Of a DNA stretch of 34,150 nucleotides, positions 1-7,877 are shown in pieces. Position 1 is the stretch's first letter. Each line of letters starts with the position of its first letter. The DNA is taken from positions 1 to 34,150 of the forward strand of contig JAPLMD010000041.1 of assembly GCA_026387235.1 (NCBI GenBank), read 5' to 3'. A program made the position numbers and the translations under genes. The notes below the pieces were generated by a model. The model ran no database searches. It was not told the origin of the DNA and worked only from the letters and a program-made list of their open reading frames with translations. Origin of the DNA: Candidatus Omnitrophota bacterium. GTDB lineage: Bacteria; Omnitrophota; Gorgyraeia; Gorgyraeales; Gorgyraeaceae.

Positions 1-1
1 T

Positions 2-1378
2 TCTTTTGGCCAGGAAGAGGCAGCGGATAGCGCGGTTAAGACCGAAGCCGGTCAGGTAACAGAAACAACCCCGGGTAATATAACAATGGATTTTAAAGAC
101 GCGGATATAAACAATGTCCTGAGGATACTTTCTTACAAAAGCGGCATGAACATAGTAGCAGGCAAGGACGTCACAGGCCTTGTAACTATACGGCTTACTG
201 ACGTGCCGTGGGGAAAAGCCCTGGACGTTATATTGAGGACGTATGGTTATACGTATGAAAGAGAAGGGAATATTATACGCGTCACCACTACCGCTAATCT
301 GGAGAACGAAGAACTTATCACAGAGATTTTTTCTCTTAATTACGCGAAAGCAAAAGATGTCCCGGATTCAATAAAAGAGATGCTCAGCAATAGGGGCAAG
401 GTAAAATTTGATGATAGGACGAATATGCTGATTGTTACTGACATTGCCACAAACATTTATAAAATAAGAGGGGTTATCGAAAAATTGGACATGCAGACAA
501 AGCAGGTTGTGATAGAGACAAAGATAATAGAGACCACGCTTGGCAATGCAGATAAGTTTGGGATTGAATGGCAGACAAAGATTGTTGCAGCCGGCGCAAA
601 GATTCCCATGACAACACCGTTTAAAAGCGATCTTACGGCGACTACAGGCTACGAATATGTGCCTATACCAAAACCGCCGAAGACAGAAATTACCTATGAT
701 TCCGCCGGTAACATGGTTACGAATCCAAACATAGCGGATTTCCCTACAGCTAGCGCAGGCACGCCGAGTTTTCCATATGCGAGCGTCAGCAATTTTACAT
801 TCGGGACCCTGGATTTTTCGCAGTTCCAGGCAGTGCTGGAGGTTTTATCGTCAAGAGGGGATACTAAAATTATATCTAATCCCAAGATCGTGGTTTTAAA
901 TAATCAGGAAGCGCTTATTACCGTTGGACAGACATTAAACATACCAAAGTATGAGAGAAATATAAACACCGGGAGTATGGAGATAACAGGTTATATTGAA
1001 AAAGAACTCGGCATTTTATTAAAAGTTACGCCGCACATAAACGCAGAAGGTTATATAACGCTTGTCCTGAAGCCTGAATTAAGCTCGCTCTTAAGGTATG
1101 ACCAGCTTACAGCGCAGATCCAGACGCCTGTTTTTTCCGTGAGAAGGGCTGATACGCAGCTGATACTAAAAGACGGCCAGACAATAGCGATCGGCGGCCT
1201 TATCAGCGAAAAAGACGTGGATAAGGTTACCAAGATTCCTTTTTTGGGAGATCTGCCTATAATAGGAATTCCTTTCAGGAAGACAGAAAAGACAAAAGAG
1301 AAAACAGATCTTTTATTTTTTGTAACCGTGAATCTCGTTAAGCAGGGGTCAGCCGCTATGGATGCTGCGCCTAAATGA
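2..1378 (+). CDS. PilQ-like secretin, 5'-truncated by window edge
   Basis: Outer-membrane secretin of the type IV pilus / type II secretion family, which forms the ring-shaped pore through which a pilus or substrate passes. The frame is open from base 2, upstream of the first ATG at 86, so the true start lies outside the window and 458 residues are visible. An STN/secretin N-domain begins around base 80 (ITMDFKDADINNVLRILS). N1-like domains follow, and the C-terminal beta-barrel region carries the secretin signature (IAIGGLISEK, then VTKIPFLGDLPIIGIPFR) near 1195-1280. The family assignment is firm. PilQ rather than GspD is inferred from the STN-type N-terminus and the short C-terminus without an S-domain. 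The upstream genes are not visible, so pilM-pilP cannot be checked. It overlaps the next gene by 4 bases (ATGA). Confidence 0.9.
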   Translation, partial: SFGQEEAADSAVKTEAGQVTETTPGNITMDFKDADINNVLRILSYKSGMNIVAGKDVTGLVTIRLTDVPWGKALDVILRTYGYTYEREGNIIRVTTTANLENEELITEIFSLNYAKAKDVPDSIKEMLSNRGKVKFDDRTNMLIVTDIATNIYKIRGVIEKLDMQTKQVVIETKIIETTLGNADKFGIEWQTKIVAAGAKIPMTTPFKSDLTATTGYEYVPIPKPPKTEITYDSAGNMVTNPNIADFPTASAGTPSFPYASVSNFTFGTLDFSQFQAVLEVLSSRGDTKIISNPKIVVLNNQEALITVGQTLNIPKYERNINTGSMEITGYIEKELGILLKVTPHINAEGYITLVLKPELSSLLRYDQLTAQIQTPVFSVRRADTQLILKDGQTIAIGGLISEKDVDKVTKIPFLGDLPIIGIPFRKTEKTKEKTDLLFFVTVNLVKQGSAAMDAAPK

Positions 1379-1674
1379 AATTAGAAACAATGTTTTGTAA
1401 AAAAGGCCCGCTGAAATACATTTCCCATCTGGATATTGTCCGGCTTTTTCAGAGGGCTGTGAGAAGGGCAGAGTTAAAAGTAAGCATCAGCCAGGGCTTT
1501 ACTCCTCATTACAGGATAGGATTTTCAAATGCCCTGAAGCTCGGTGTTGAAAGCGAAGGCGAGAACGCGGTGTTTACGATGGACGGCTGGATAGACCCTG
1601 AAGAATTTAAAAACAGGATAAATGAAAAATTACCGGAGGGAGTGAAAATAATATCGTGCAAAAAGAGATTTTAA
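1375..1674 (+). CDS. Short DUF2344 (radical-SAM-linked, TIGR03936-type) protein
   Basis: 99-residue protein matching the N-terminal part of the DUF2344 family. Hallmarks are KGPLKYISHLDIVRLFQRA and FTPHYRIGFSNALKLG. In many bacteria this family is fused or adjacent to a radical SAM protein and lies just upstream of rng-rplU-rpmA-obgE, as here. Its biochemical role is unknown. The usual family length is about 200 residues, so this copy is roughly half-length. It ends cleanly in a stop inside the rng start region, with no leftover C-terminal half in another frame. No radical SAM partner is visible beside it. The start ATG overlaps the secretin stop, which implies co-translation. Confidence 0.8.
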   Translation: MKLETMFCKKGPLKYISHLDIVRLFQRAVRRAELKVSISQGFTPHYRIGFSNALKLGVESEGENAVFTMDGWIDPEEFKNRINEKLPEGVKIISCKKRF

Positions 1675-3146
1675 TAAACGTAGAGCCGCAGGAAAAAAGG
1701 GTTGCTGTAGTTGAGGGCGGTTCTCTCGAGGAATATTACATAGAAAGGCCTTCGGACGTCAGCCTTGTGGGAAATATCTACAAGGGAACTGTGAATTCTG
1801 TCATGTCAGGCATAGGCGCTGCGTTCGTTGATATAGGATTCGGCAGAAACGGATTTTTATACGTTACAGACATGATGGCGCCTATACAAGAATTTGACCT
1901 GCTGGAAACAGCGGGACAGCACCCGAGGCACATACCAAGGCCAAAGCCTTCGGATATAGATAAGCTCGTGAAAAAAGGCCAAGAGGTCCTGGTTCAGGTC
2001 GTAAAAGAGCCCATAGGCAATAAAGGCCCGCGGCTTACCACGCATATCGGCATACCCGGGAGATTCGTTGTATTGATGCCCTTTGACCAGCACATGGGCA
2101 TCTCCAAAAGGGTAACTGACCGCAATGAAAGAGAGCGGCTGCGCCAGATTCTTAAAAAGATAATGCCAGGCCTGAACATGGGGTTTATCGTGCGGACAGC
2201 AGGCGTCGGAAAAAGCGAAGCTGATTTTAAGCGCGAGATAAGATATTTGGCGGCATTGTGGCGCAACATAAAAAATCGTTCGACTAAGATCAAGGCGCCG
2301 AACCTTGTCAACGAGGAGTATTCTTTAACCTTCAGGATCCTCAGGGATATATTTACCGAGGACGTGGCCAGGGTGCTGGTTGATGACAGGGAAGAATATA
2401 AAAAACTCAGGCATTTTGCGAATAATATAATGCCTAGCATGAAAAGAAAGCTATTGCTCTACCAGGAAAAAACGCCTCTTTTTGATTCGCGCGGCATAGA
2501 GAAAGAAGTGGAAAAACTTTACAATAAAAAAATAGCGCTTAAATGCGGCGGCTATGTATTCATAGAAGAGACGGAAGGCCTTATTGCCATAGACGTGAAC
2601 AGCGGAAGCTTTAACAAGAAGCACATGGAGGAGACGGCTTTCAAGGTCAACAGCGAGGCAGCCACAGAAATCGCAAAGCAGATAAGGCTAAGGGATATAG
2701 GCGGCATAGTAATAATAGATTTTATAGACATGGCAAGAGAAAAACACAACCGCGAGATATTTGATTTACTTGTAAATTTATTCAAAAAAGACAGGGCAAA
2801 GATAAATGTGCTGAAGATGTCCGAATTCGGCATAGTGCAGATAACTAGGCAGAGAATAAGAAGGGGTGTCAAAAAAGTCTCTTACAAGGATTGTCCTTAT
2901 TGCCAGGGCAGGGGATCTGTTAAATCATCTGCTACCATGGCAATAGAGGTTTTAAGGGCTATAAAAAAGCAAATAGAAAAAGTAAGATTGAAAGAGGTCC
3001 GCTCATACGTGCATCCTGAAGTTGCTAATTATATGCTGAACGAAGATAGGTCTGCCATAGCCAAGCTTGAAACTATGCACAGGACAAGGATAGTCATAAT
3101 AGCCGAGCCTGAGATGCACATAGAGAATTTTCGCATAGAGAAGTGA
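1656..3146 (+). CDS. rng: Ribonuclease G (RNase E/G family)
   Basis: Single-strand endoribonuclease that processes rRNA and begins mRNA decay. It has 496 residues, which is RNase G length: there is no long RNase E C-terminal scaffold. The N-terminal S1 domain is split by the usual insertion (residues about 35-130). The catalytic DNase I-like part has Asp313 in GLIAIDVNSG and the IIDFIDM motif at about 355-358, the expected metal ligands. The Zn-link CPYCQGRG lies at 413-420 with Cys413 and Cys416. A GTG start at 1656 is chosen because the N-terminus QKEILINVEPQEKRVA matches the family and GGAGGG lies upstream. It overlaps the DUF2344 gene by 19 bases, and the order rng-rplU-rpmA-obgE is a common bacterial arrangement. 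Confidence 0.95.
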   Translation: MQKEILINVEPQEKRVAVVEGGSLEEYYIERPSDVSLVGNIYKGTVNSVMSGIGAAFVDIGFGRNGFLYVTDMMAPIQEFDLLETAGQHPRHIPRPKPSDIDKLVKKGQEVLVQVVKEPIGNKGPRLTTHIGIPGRFVVLMPFDQHMGISKRVTDRNERERLRQILKKIMPGLNMGFIVRTAGVGKSEADFKREIRYLAALWRNIKNRSTKIKAPNLVNEEYSLTFRILRDIFTEDVARVLVDDREEYKKLRHFANNIMPSMKRKLLLYQEKTPLFDSRGIEKEVEKLYNKKIALKCGGYVFIEETEGLIAIDVNSGSFNKKHMEETAFKVNSEAATEIAKQIRLRDIGGIVIIDFIDMAREKHNREIFDLLVNLFKKDRAKINVLKMSEFGIVQITRQRIRRGVKKVSYKDCPYCQGRGSVKSSATMAIEVLRAIKKQIEKVRLKEVRSYVHPEVANYMLNEDRSAIAKLETMHRTRIVIIAEPEMHIENFRIEK

Positions 3147-3185
3147 GATTGACATAATAAACTAAAACCAAAAGGGGGTTACAAG

Positions 3186-3503
3186 ATGTACGCTATAGTA
3201 GAGACAGGCTCAAAGCAGTACAAGGTGTCAAAAGACGATACGATAGAGATTGAAACGCTTGATCTGGGCAAAGCAAAAGAGGTAAAACTGGACAAGGTTC
3301 TTTTTATCTCGGACAAGAAGGATGCGACCATAGGGGATCCTTACATAAAAGGCGCCCACGTGGTTTGTGATATCTTAGGGGAAAAACGCGCGAAAAAGGT
3401 AATCTCTTTCAGGTACAGGCGCAGACATGCGAGTTCCAAGAAAATGATAGGCCACAGGCAGGGCTATTTAATGTTAAAGGTGAAAGAGATAGTTGTAGTA
3501 TAA
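3186..3503 (+). CDS. rplU: 50S ribosomal protein L21
   Basis: L21, 105 residues, normal length. It begins with the family hallmark MYAIVETGSKQYKV and ends with the conserved rRNA-binding stretch FRYRRRHASSKKMIGHRQ. A strong AAGGGGG ribosome-binding site lies 8-14 bases before the ATG. The 39-base gap after rng contains TTGACA at 3149 but no convincing -10 box, so a separate promoter is not claimed. The gene probably forms one unit with rng upstream and rpmA downstream. Confidence 0.97.
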   Translation: MYAIVETGSKQYKVSKDDTIEIETLDLGKAKEVKLDKVLFISDKKDATIGDPYIKGAHVVCDILGEKRAKKVISFRYRRRHASSKKMIGHRQGYLMLKVKEIVVV

Positions 3504-3507
3504 AAAA

Positions 3508-3590
3508 GGTCCCTCGTCCCGAGCCGCCAGAAAGTAAAAAATATGCGGCGAGGGGCTCGGGATCAAATTTGCTTCGCAAATTTGAGAGGA
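3508..3590 (+). promoter_or_regulatory. Structured 5' leader element, rpmA copy
   Basis: One of three near-identical leaders in the window; the others precede groES and moxR. CCCGAGCC (3518-3525) is the reverse complement of GGCTCGGG (3554-3561), and the apical stem is GCCGC/GCGGC (3523-3527 with 3545-3549). A second hairpin follows, CAAATTTGC / GCAAATTTG (3564-3572, 3576-3584) with a TTC loop. It ends immediately before the Shine-Dalgarno AGAGGA (3585-3590) of rpmA. Its stem is one A/T pair shorter than in the other two copies, with both arms shortened together. Confidence 0.65.
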
Positions 3591-3594
3591 TAAA

Positions 3595-3828
3595 ATGGCA
3601 CATACTAAAGCTCAAGGAAGTTGTAAGAACGGAAAAGATTCAAATGGTCAGAGGCGCGGCGTAAAATGTTACGGAGGCGAAGCTGTAACTGCCGGAAGTA
3701 TTATTATCAGGCAGAAAGGTACTAAGTTTTTTCCCGGCCTTGGAGTGGGCATGGGCAAGGATAATACCTTGTTTGCGCTCAAGGACGGAACCGTCAAATT
3801 TGGATATAGAAAAATTAATGTAGTGTAA
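3595..3828 (+). CDS. rpmA: 50S ribosomal protein L27
   Basis: L27, 77 residues, slightly shorter than the usual 85. It has the conserved core [30 protein letters not shown] (positions about 17-46), followed by [20 protein letters not shown]. The N-terminus [16 protein letters not shown] is the ordinary form that reaches the peptidyl-transferase centre, with no cleavable Firmicutes-type extension. Its ribosome-binding site sits directly at the foot of the leader hairpin. Confidence 0.97.
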   Translation: MAHTKAQGSCKNGKDSNGQRRGVKCYGGEAVTAGSIIIRQKGTKFFPGLGVGMGKDNTLFALKDGTVKFGYRKINVV

Positions 3829-3842
3829 TGATATTTTTAAAG

Positions 3843-3961
3843 AGATCCTTCGGATGCTCCTATTTGTCGCACCCTCAGGATAAATTCGCACTTATAACTT
3901 ACGCTACTTTCCCCTCACTTTGTTCGGGACTTTGCAGTCGCGTAAGTTATGTGCTCATTTA
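3843..3961 (-). repeat. Palindromic repeat, family A copy 1
   Basis: Read on the minus strand, this matches the element at 29777-29876. Both run from AATGAGCACAT, through a hairpin (here ATAACTTACGC at 3894-3904 with GCGTAAGTTAT at 3940-3950), then AAGTGCGAATT, ATCCTGA, ATAGGAGC and GAAGGATCT. Its hairpin loop (GACTGCAAAGTCCCGA) also matches the start of the element at 29662-29714. It ends one base before the obgE start codon and fills almost the whole rpmA-obgE gap. Confidence 0.8.
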
Positions 3962-3962
3962 G

Positions 3963-4916
3963 ATGTTTATAGACCGCGCAAGTATTTTTGTAAAGGCCGG
4001 AGACGGCGGAGACGGGTCCAATAGTTTTTGCAAAATAAAAGGCCTTAAAAGAAGGCAGGACGGCGGAGACGGCGGCAAGGGCGGAGATATAATCCTGATA
4101 GCTGACAAGAATGTCCAGACCCTGGTGGATTTTCATTTCCGCAAGCATTTCATGGCGGACAAGGGTTTAAACGGATCAGGCAACAATAGAAAAGGGGCGG
4201 CCGCAGCTGACTGCATTATAAGGCTTCCTTTGGGCACCATTGTAAAAGATCAATATGAGGACATCACGTATTGCGATTTAAAGGAAAGCGGCCAGTCGGT
4301 AATTCTTATAAAAGGCGGCTTAGGCGGCCACGGTAATTCTAAGTTCAGGCAGGCTACGCACGGAGATCCGGGCGAAGAAAAAGAAATAACCATGGAATTG
4401 AAATTGATAGCCGACGTGGGCATAATCGGCTGTCCGAACGCGGGAAAATCCAGCCTGATCTCGCGTATATCAAAGGCCAAATCAAAAGTGGCTAACTATC
4501 CGTTTACCACAAAGACGCCTATCCTGGGCGCTGTGAGGATGGATGGAGAAAGAAGCTTTGTTATTTGCGATATACCGGGCCTTATAGAAGGCGCCCATGC
4601 TGGCAGGGGACTTGGGGATGATTTTTTGCGCCACGTTGAGCGCACGAGAGTTCTTATACATATGATAGATATGGCCGGTGTGGATTGCAGGGATCCAGCA
4701 GATGATTTTAAATCCATAAACAATGAATTGAAGCTTTATAATCCGGAATTGGTGAAAAGGCCACAGGTTATCGCGGTTAATAAAATGGACATGCCTGAAG
4801 CAAAAGAAAATTTAAAAGCATTTAAGAAAAAAGTGAAGAAAACAGTTTATCCGATATCCTGTGTCACAGGCGAGGGAGTAAAAAAATTGCTGGAAGCAGT
4901 TTATGAAAAATTATAA
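3963..4916 (+). CDS. obgE: GTPase Obg, ribosome-assembly GTPase
   Basis: Obg GTPase acting in 50S subunit assembly. The glycine-rich Obg fold occupies residues 1 to about 152 (KAGDGGDGSNSF, DGGDGGKGGDI, KGGLGGHGNSKF). The G domain follows with the P-loop GCPNAGKSS at 156-164, switch II DIPGLIEGAH, and NKMD. At 317 residues it stops right after the G domain, so the C-terminal OCT domain of many Obg proteins is absent, as in several lineages. No Shine-Dalgarno sequence is evident before the ATG, because the preceding 119 bases are a palindromic repeat. Translation may rely on a weak site or on coupling. proB follows after 3 bases. Confidence 0.95.
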   Translation: MFIDRASIFVKAGDGGDGSNSFCKIKGLKRRQDGGDGGKGGDIILIADKNVQTLVDFHFRKHFMADKGLNGSGNNRKGAAAADCIIRLPLGTIVKDQYEDITYCDLKESGQSVILIKGGLGGHGNSKFRQATHGDPGEEKEITMELKLIADVGIIGCPNAGKSSLISRISKAKSKVANYPFTTKTPILGAVRMDGERSFVICDIPGLIEGAHAGRGLGDDFLRHVERTRVLIHMIDMAGVDCRDPADDFKSINNELKLYNPELVKRPQVIAVNKMDMPEAKENLKAFKKKVKKTVYPISCVTGEGVKKLLEAVYEKL

Positions 4917-4919
4917 CTT

Positions 4920-5753
4920 ATGGAACGCGAAAAGATAAAAAAAGCAAAACGAATAGTTATAAAAGTCGGCGCAAGCGTACTTACAGCAAAAGGCCTTAAA
5001 CTTGATGAAGTTTGGATAAAAAACTTTGCCAAGCAGGTAGCGGCTCTGTTCAAAGAAGGCCGCCAGGTGATAATAGTTTCTTCCGGCGCCATTGCTGCTG
5101 GCATGGGGCTACTGGGCATGAAAAAGAGGCCTAAGAGCTTGCCTGAACAGCAGGCCTGCGCAGCCTTAGGCCAAGGGCATCTCATGAAAACGTATGAAGA
5201 ATATTTTAAGAAAAATGGTTTTCATGCAGCTCAGATACTTTTAACGTGGGAAGACATAAGGGAAAAGCGCAGGTATCTCAATGCGGAAAATACCTTGCAC
5301 GTGCTTTTGAATAAAAAGGCAGTGCCCGTTATAAATGAGAACGATACGGTCTCTGTGGATGAAATAAAGTTTGGCGATAATGACAAGCTTTCAGCTTTAG
5401 TCGCGAGCCTTGTTTCAGCTGATTTATTGATTATGCTTACAGACGTAGAAGGGCTATATATAGACGACAAAAAAACCATAGCCGGCGTTGTAAAAGATAT
5501 ACACGCGGGTATTGAAAAAATGGCGTGCGGCACTGATAAAGAATGCTCTCGCGGAGGCATGAAGACAAAATTAGATGCTGCGAAGATAGCTATTAAATCA
5601 GGAATAGATTGCGTTATCGCCAACGGAAGGGAAAAGGGCATACTTTTAAAGATTGTGAGCGGAGAAAAAGTAGGGACCCTTTTTCAAGCCAATAAGAACA
5701 AGATAACAGGCAGGGATTTTTACGACAACACCATCAATAAAGTTGTTTTGTAA
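4920..5753 (+). CDS. proB: Glutamate 5-kinase
   Basis: First step of proline biosynthesis, phosphorylating L-glutamate to gamma-glutamyl phosphate with ATP in the cytoplasm. Amino-acid kinase fold with VIKVGASVLT near the N-terminus, VSSGAIAAGMGLLG, AVPVINENDTVSVDEIKFGDND, and TDVEGLY followed by GGMKTKLDAAKIA. At 277 residues it lacks the C-terminal PUA domain of the E. coli enzyme (about 367 residues), a known short form. Its last five codons and stop lie in the first unit of a tandem repeat (5737-5903), so the C-terminus may have been reshaped by the repeat. proA follows, making a proBA pair. Confidence 0.95.
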   Translation: MEREKIKKAKRIVIKVGASVLTAKGLKLDEVWIKNFAKQVAALFKEGRQVIIVSSGAIAAGMGLLGMKKRPKSLPEQQACAALGQGHLMKTYEEYFKKNGFHAAQILLTWEDIREKRRYLNAENTLHVLLNKKAVPVINENDTVSVDEIKFGDNDKLSALVASLVSADLLIMLTDVEGLYIDDKKTIAGVVKDIHAGIEKMACGTDKECSRGGMKTKLDAAKIAIKSGIDCVIANGREKGILLKIVSGEKVGTLFQANKNKITGRDFYDNTINKVVL

Positions 5754-5903
5754 CTGTTTCACATCGTGAGCGAAGTCCCGAGCGCAGTCGAGGGGCGACA
5801 AGGCCATAAACAGAGTTATTTTGTAATTATCGCGCATTGCGAGCGAAGTCCCGAGCGCAGTCGAGGGGCGACAAAGCCATAAACCGGGTAGTTTTGTAGT
5901 TCG
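5737..5903 (+). repeat. Tandem repeat across the proB stop, about 2.3 units
   Basis: Units begin at the ATAAA sequences at 5737, 5806 and 5879 (69 bp, 73 bp, then partial). The core at 5768-5801 is identical to that at 5841-5874 over 34 bases (GAGCGAAGTCCCGAGCGCAG... to ...GGGGCGACAA). Each ATAAA is followed within 20 bases by a G-T-rich stretch ending TTTTGTA. The first of these is the end of the proB coding sequence. The motif AGTCCCGAGC is shared with repeats near 29690 and, in weaker form, 3925. Confidence 0.85.
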
Positions 5904-5922
5904 AGAAATGAAATAAGAAAAT

Positions 5923-7179
5923 ATGACACTCAACGATAAAATTATTAAATTATTAAAAGGGGCAAAAGAAGCTTCTTTTGCGCTCGCCAATATCAGCGCT
6001 AAAGATAAAGACGCGGCTTTGTCTAGGATGTCTTTAGATCTTTTGAAAAATACTAAATATCTTTTGTCAGAAAATTCAAAGGACGTGGCCCTGGCAAATG
6101 AAATTGGCCTTTCAGAATCTCTTGTGGACAGGCTTACCCTTACGGAAAAACGCGTAAAGGAGATGGCGGATTCTTTAAAACAGGTGGCGTCTTTAAAAGA
6201 TCCTGTCGGGAAAATTCTCAGGCAATGGAAAAGGCCGAACGGACTTATCATAAAAAAGATTTCTGTCCCGATAGGCGTTATCGGGATTGTGTATGAATCA
6301 AGGCCGAATGTGACGAGTGATTGCGCCGGCCTTTGCCTTAAATCAGGCAACGCGTGCGTTTTGAGAGGCGGAAGCGAAGCTATAAATTCCAATCTGGCGA
6401 TTCATAGTGTGATTACGAAGAGTCTTCGAGGATTCAATATACCCGAGTCAGCCATTACAATTATTGACGTGGCTGACAGGCAGGCGGTAGATATTTTATT
6501 AAAACAGGACGGTCTCATAGATGTGGTTATTCCCAGGGGCGGAGAAAGCCTTATAAGATACGTTGCAGAAAATTCGTTGATTCCCGTGATAAAACATTAT
6601 AAAGGCGTTTGTCATTTATACGTTGATAAAGACGCTGATTTTAAAATGGCAATGGACATTATGCTTAACGCGAAAGTCCAGCGCCCCGGTGTTTGTAACG
6701 CCATAGAAAAGATGCTTGTCCATAGAGATATAGCGGCTAAATTTTTACCTCAGGCAGCCAGGGTATTGGACGATAAAGGCGTGGAGCTCAGAGGTTCGCT
6801 TGAGACGCTATCGATCCTAAAGGGCATAAAGAAAGCTACTGAGAAAGACTGGTATGAAGAATACCTGGATTTAATTTTGACAATTAAAGTAGTAAAGAAT
6901 GTTGACGAGGCAGTCAGCCATATAAATAAATACGGCTCCGGGCATTCGGACGCGATTGTGACTAAAAACAAGAAGGCCGCGGAGAAATTTTTAAAAGAGG
7001 TGGATTCCGCGTGCGTTTATCATAACGCGTCCACAAGGTTTACGGACGGATACCAGTTCGGCATGGGTGCTGAGATAGGGATAAGTACAGATAAGATTCA
7101 CGCTCGCGGCCCAATGGCCCTGGAAGAACTCTGCACTTATAAATACGTAATCCTCGGTTCCGGCCAAACGCGCTCCTAA
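5923..7179 (+). CDS. proA: Gamma-glutamyl phosphate reductase
   Basis: Second step of proline biosynthesis, reducing gamma-glutamyl phosphate with NADPH to glutamate semialdehyde. It has 418 residues, the normal length. Typical segments are PIGVIGIVYESRPNVTSD, ALCLKSGNACVLRGG-like LCLKSGNACVLRGGSEA, VIPRGGESLIRYV, and the catalytic-cysteine motif VQRPGVCNAIEK. The C-terminal GAEIGISTDKIHARGPM is family-specific. The ATG at 5923 has only a weak purine stretch upstream because the tandem repeat fills most of the gap. The step after this, proC, is not in the window. Confidence 0.96.
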   Translation: MTLNDKIIKLLKGAKEASFALANISAKDKDAALSRMSLDLLKNTKYLLSENSKDVALANEIGLSESLVDRLTLTEKRVKEMADSLKQVASLKDPVGKILRQWKRPNGLIIKKISVPIGVIGIVYESRPNVTSDCAGLCLKSGNACVLRGGSEAINSNLAIHSVITKSLRGFNIPESAITIIDVADRQAVDILLKQDGLIDVVIPRGGESLIRYVAENSLIPVIKHYKGVCHLYVDKDADFKMAMDIMLNAKVQRPGVCNAIEKMLVHRDIAAKFLPQAARVLDDKGVELRGSLETLSILKGIKKATEKDWYEEYLDLILTIKVVKNVDEAVSHINKYGSGHSDAIVTKNKKAAEKFLKEVDSACVYHNASTRFTDGYQFGMGAEIGISTDKIHARGPMALEELCTYKYVILGSGQTRS

Positions 7180-7210
7180 TTTACAAAACGAGTCATACTT
7201 GTTTTGTAAA
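7180..7210. repeat. Perfect inverted repeat between proA and lipB
   Basis: TTTACAAAAC (7180-7189) and GTTTTGTAAA (7201-7210) form a 10-bp stem with an 11-base loop just after the proA stop. No T-run follows, so it is not a standard intrinsic terminator. It may mark the end of the proBA unit, but that is inference. Confidence 0.6.
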
Positions 7211-7226
7211 ATAACGGAAAGAGATA

Positions 7227-7877
7227 TTGGAATATATTGATTTAGGATTAAGCGATTATAAAGAAGCGTATAAGGCGCAAAGTGAGGTTAGAAGCAGGGT
7301 AGCTGAAGGGGCTATTGACAATACGCTTATTGTAACTGAGCATAAAAGCGTTATAACAATAGGAAGAAAAGGCTCCCGCGAGCATCTGTTCAGGACTGTT
7401 GAATTTTTAGCCGGCCTGAGCATAGAAGTTTTGGATATTGACAGGGGCGGAGATATTACTTATCACGGTCCCGGTCAATTAATTGCTTATCCGATTTTTA
7501 AATTAGAAAACGAAGCAAGGGACATACACGGTTTTTTAAGATTTTTAGAGAAGGTAGGGATAAATTTTTTAAGTAAATATGGAGTAGAAGCCGGAACAGT
7601 GCTCGGCGCGAGAGGCATCTGGGTGAAGGGCGAAAAAATAGGCTCGATAGGCATAGGCGTGAAAAAATGGGTTACGTATCACGGCATGGCAATAAACATA
7701 AACCCGGATCTAAAGCCTTTTTCGTTTATAAAGCCCTGCGGCATTCGAGGAGTTAAAATAACTTCACTGGAAAATTTGTTGAAGAAAAAAACAGATATTG
7801 AAGACGCAAAACGCAAGCTCAGAGAGTCGTTCGAAAAGGTTCCCTTACTGGCTGAGGCAGTCTGTAAAGGAGAATAA
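7227..7877 (+). CDS. lipB: Octanoyl-[acyl carrier protein] transferase
   Basis: Transfers octanoate from acyl carrier protein to lipoyl domains, the first step of lipoate synthesis. It has 216 residues. Motifs include DRGGDITYHGPGQLIAYPIF, the catalytic lysine in KIGSIG (Lys137), YHGMAININPDL, and the catalytic cysteine in KPCGI (Cys171). The TTG start at 7227 is the only plausible one: it gives the expected N-terminus EYIDLGLSDY and has GGAAAGAG just upstream. lipA overlaps it in another frame by up to 80 bases. Confidence 0.95.
   Translation: MEYIDLGLSDYKEAYKAQSEVRSRVAEGAIDNTLIVTEHKSVITIGRKGSREHLFRTVEFLAGLSIEVLDIDRGGDITYHGPGQLIAYPIFKLENEARDIHGFLRFLEKVGINFLSKYGVEAGTVLGARGIWVKGEKIGSIGIGVKKWVTYHGMAININPDLKPFSFIKPCGIRGVKITSLENLLKKKTDIEDAKRKLRESFEKVPLLAEAVCKGE

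Noticed and set aside
1994-2440. 148-codon minus-strand open frame inside rng
   Set aside because: Antisense to the conserved RNase G domain; no motif or start signal.
3149-3175. Promoter before rplU
   Set aside because: TTGACA is present but no acceptable -10 box lies at 16-18 bases; the gap is also only 39 bases long.
5737-5903. CRISPR array
   Set aside because: Only about two units, with the similarity extending outside the core and no distinct spacers or cas genes.
5646-6392. 248-codon open frame on the minus strand across the proB-proA junction
   Set aside because: It runs antisense to two clear proline genes and through the tandem repeat. Its protein repeats itself where the DNA repeats and shows no domain.
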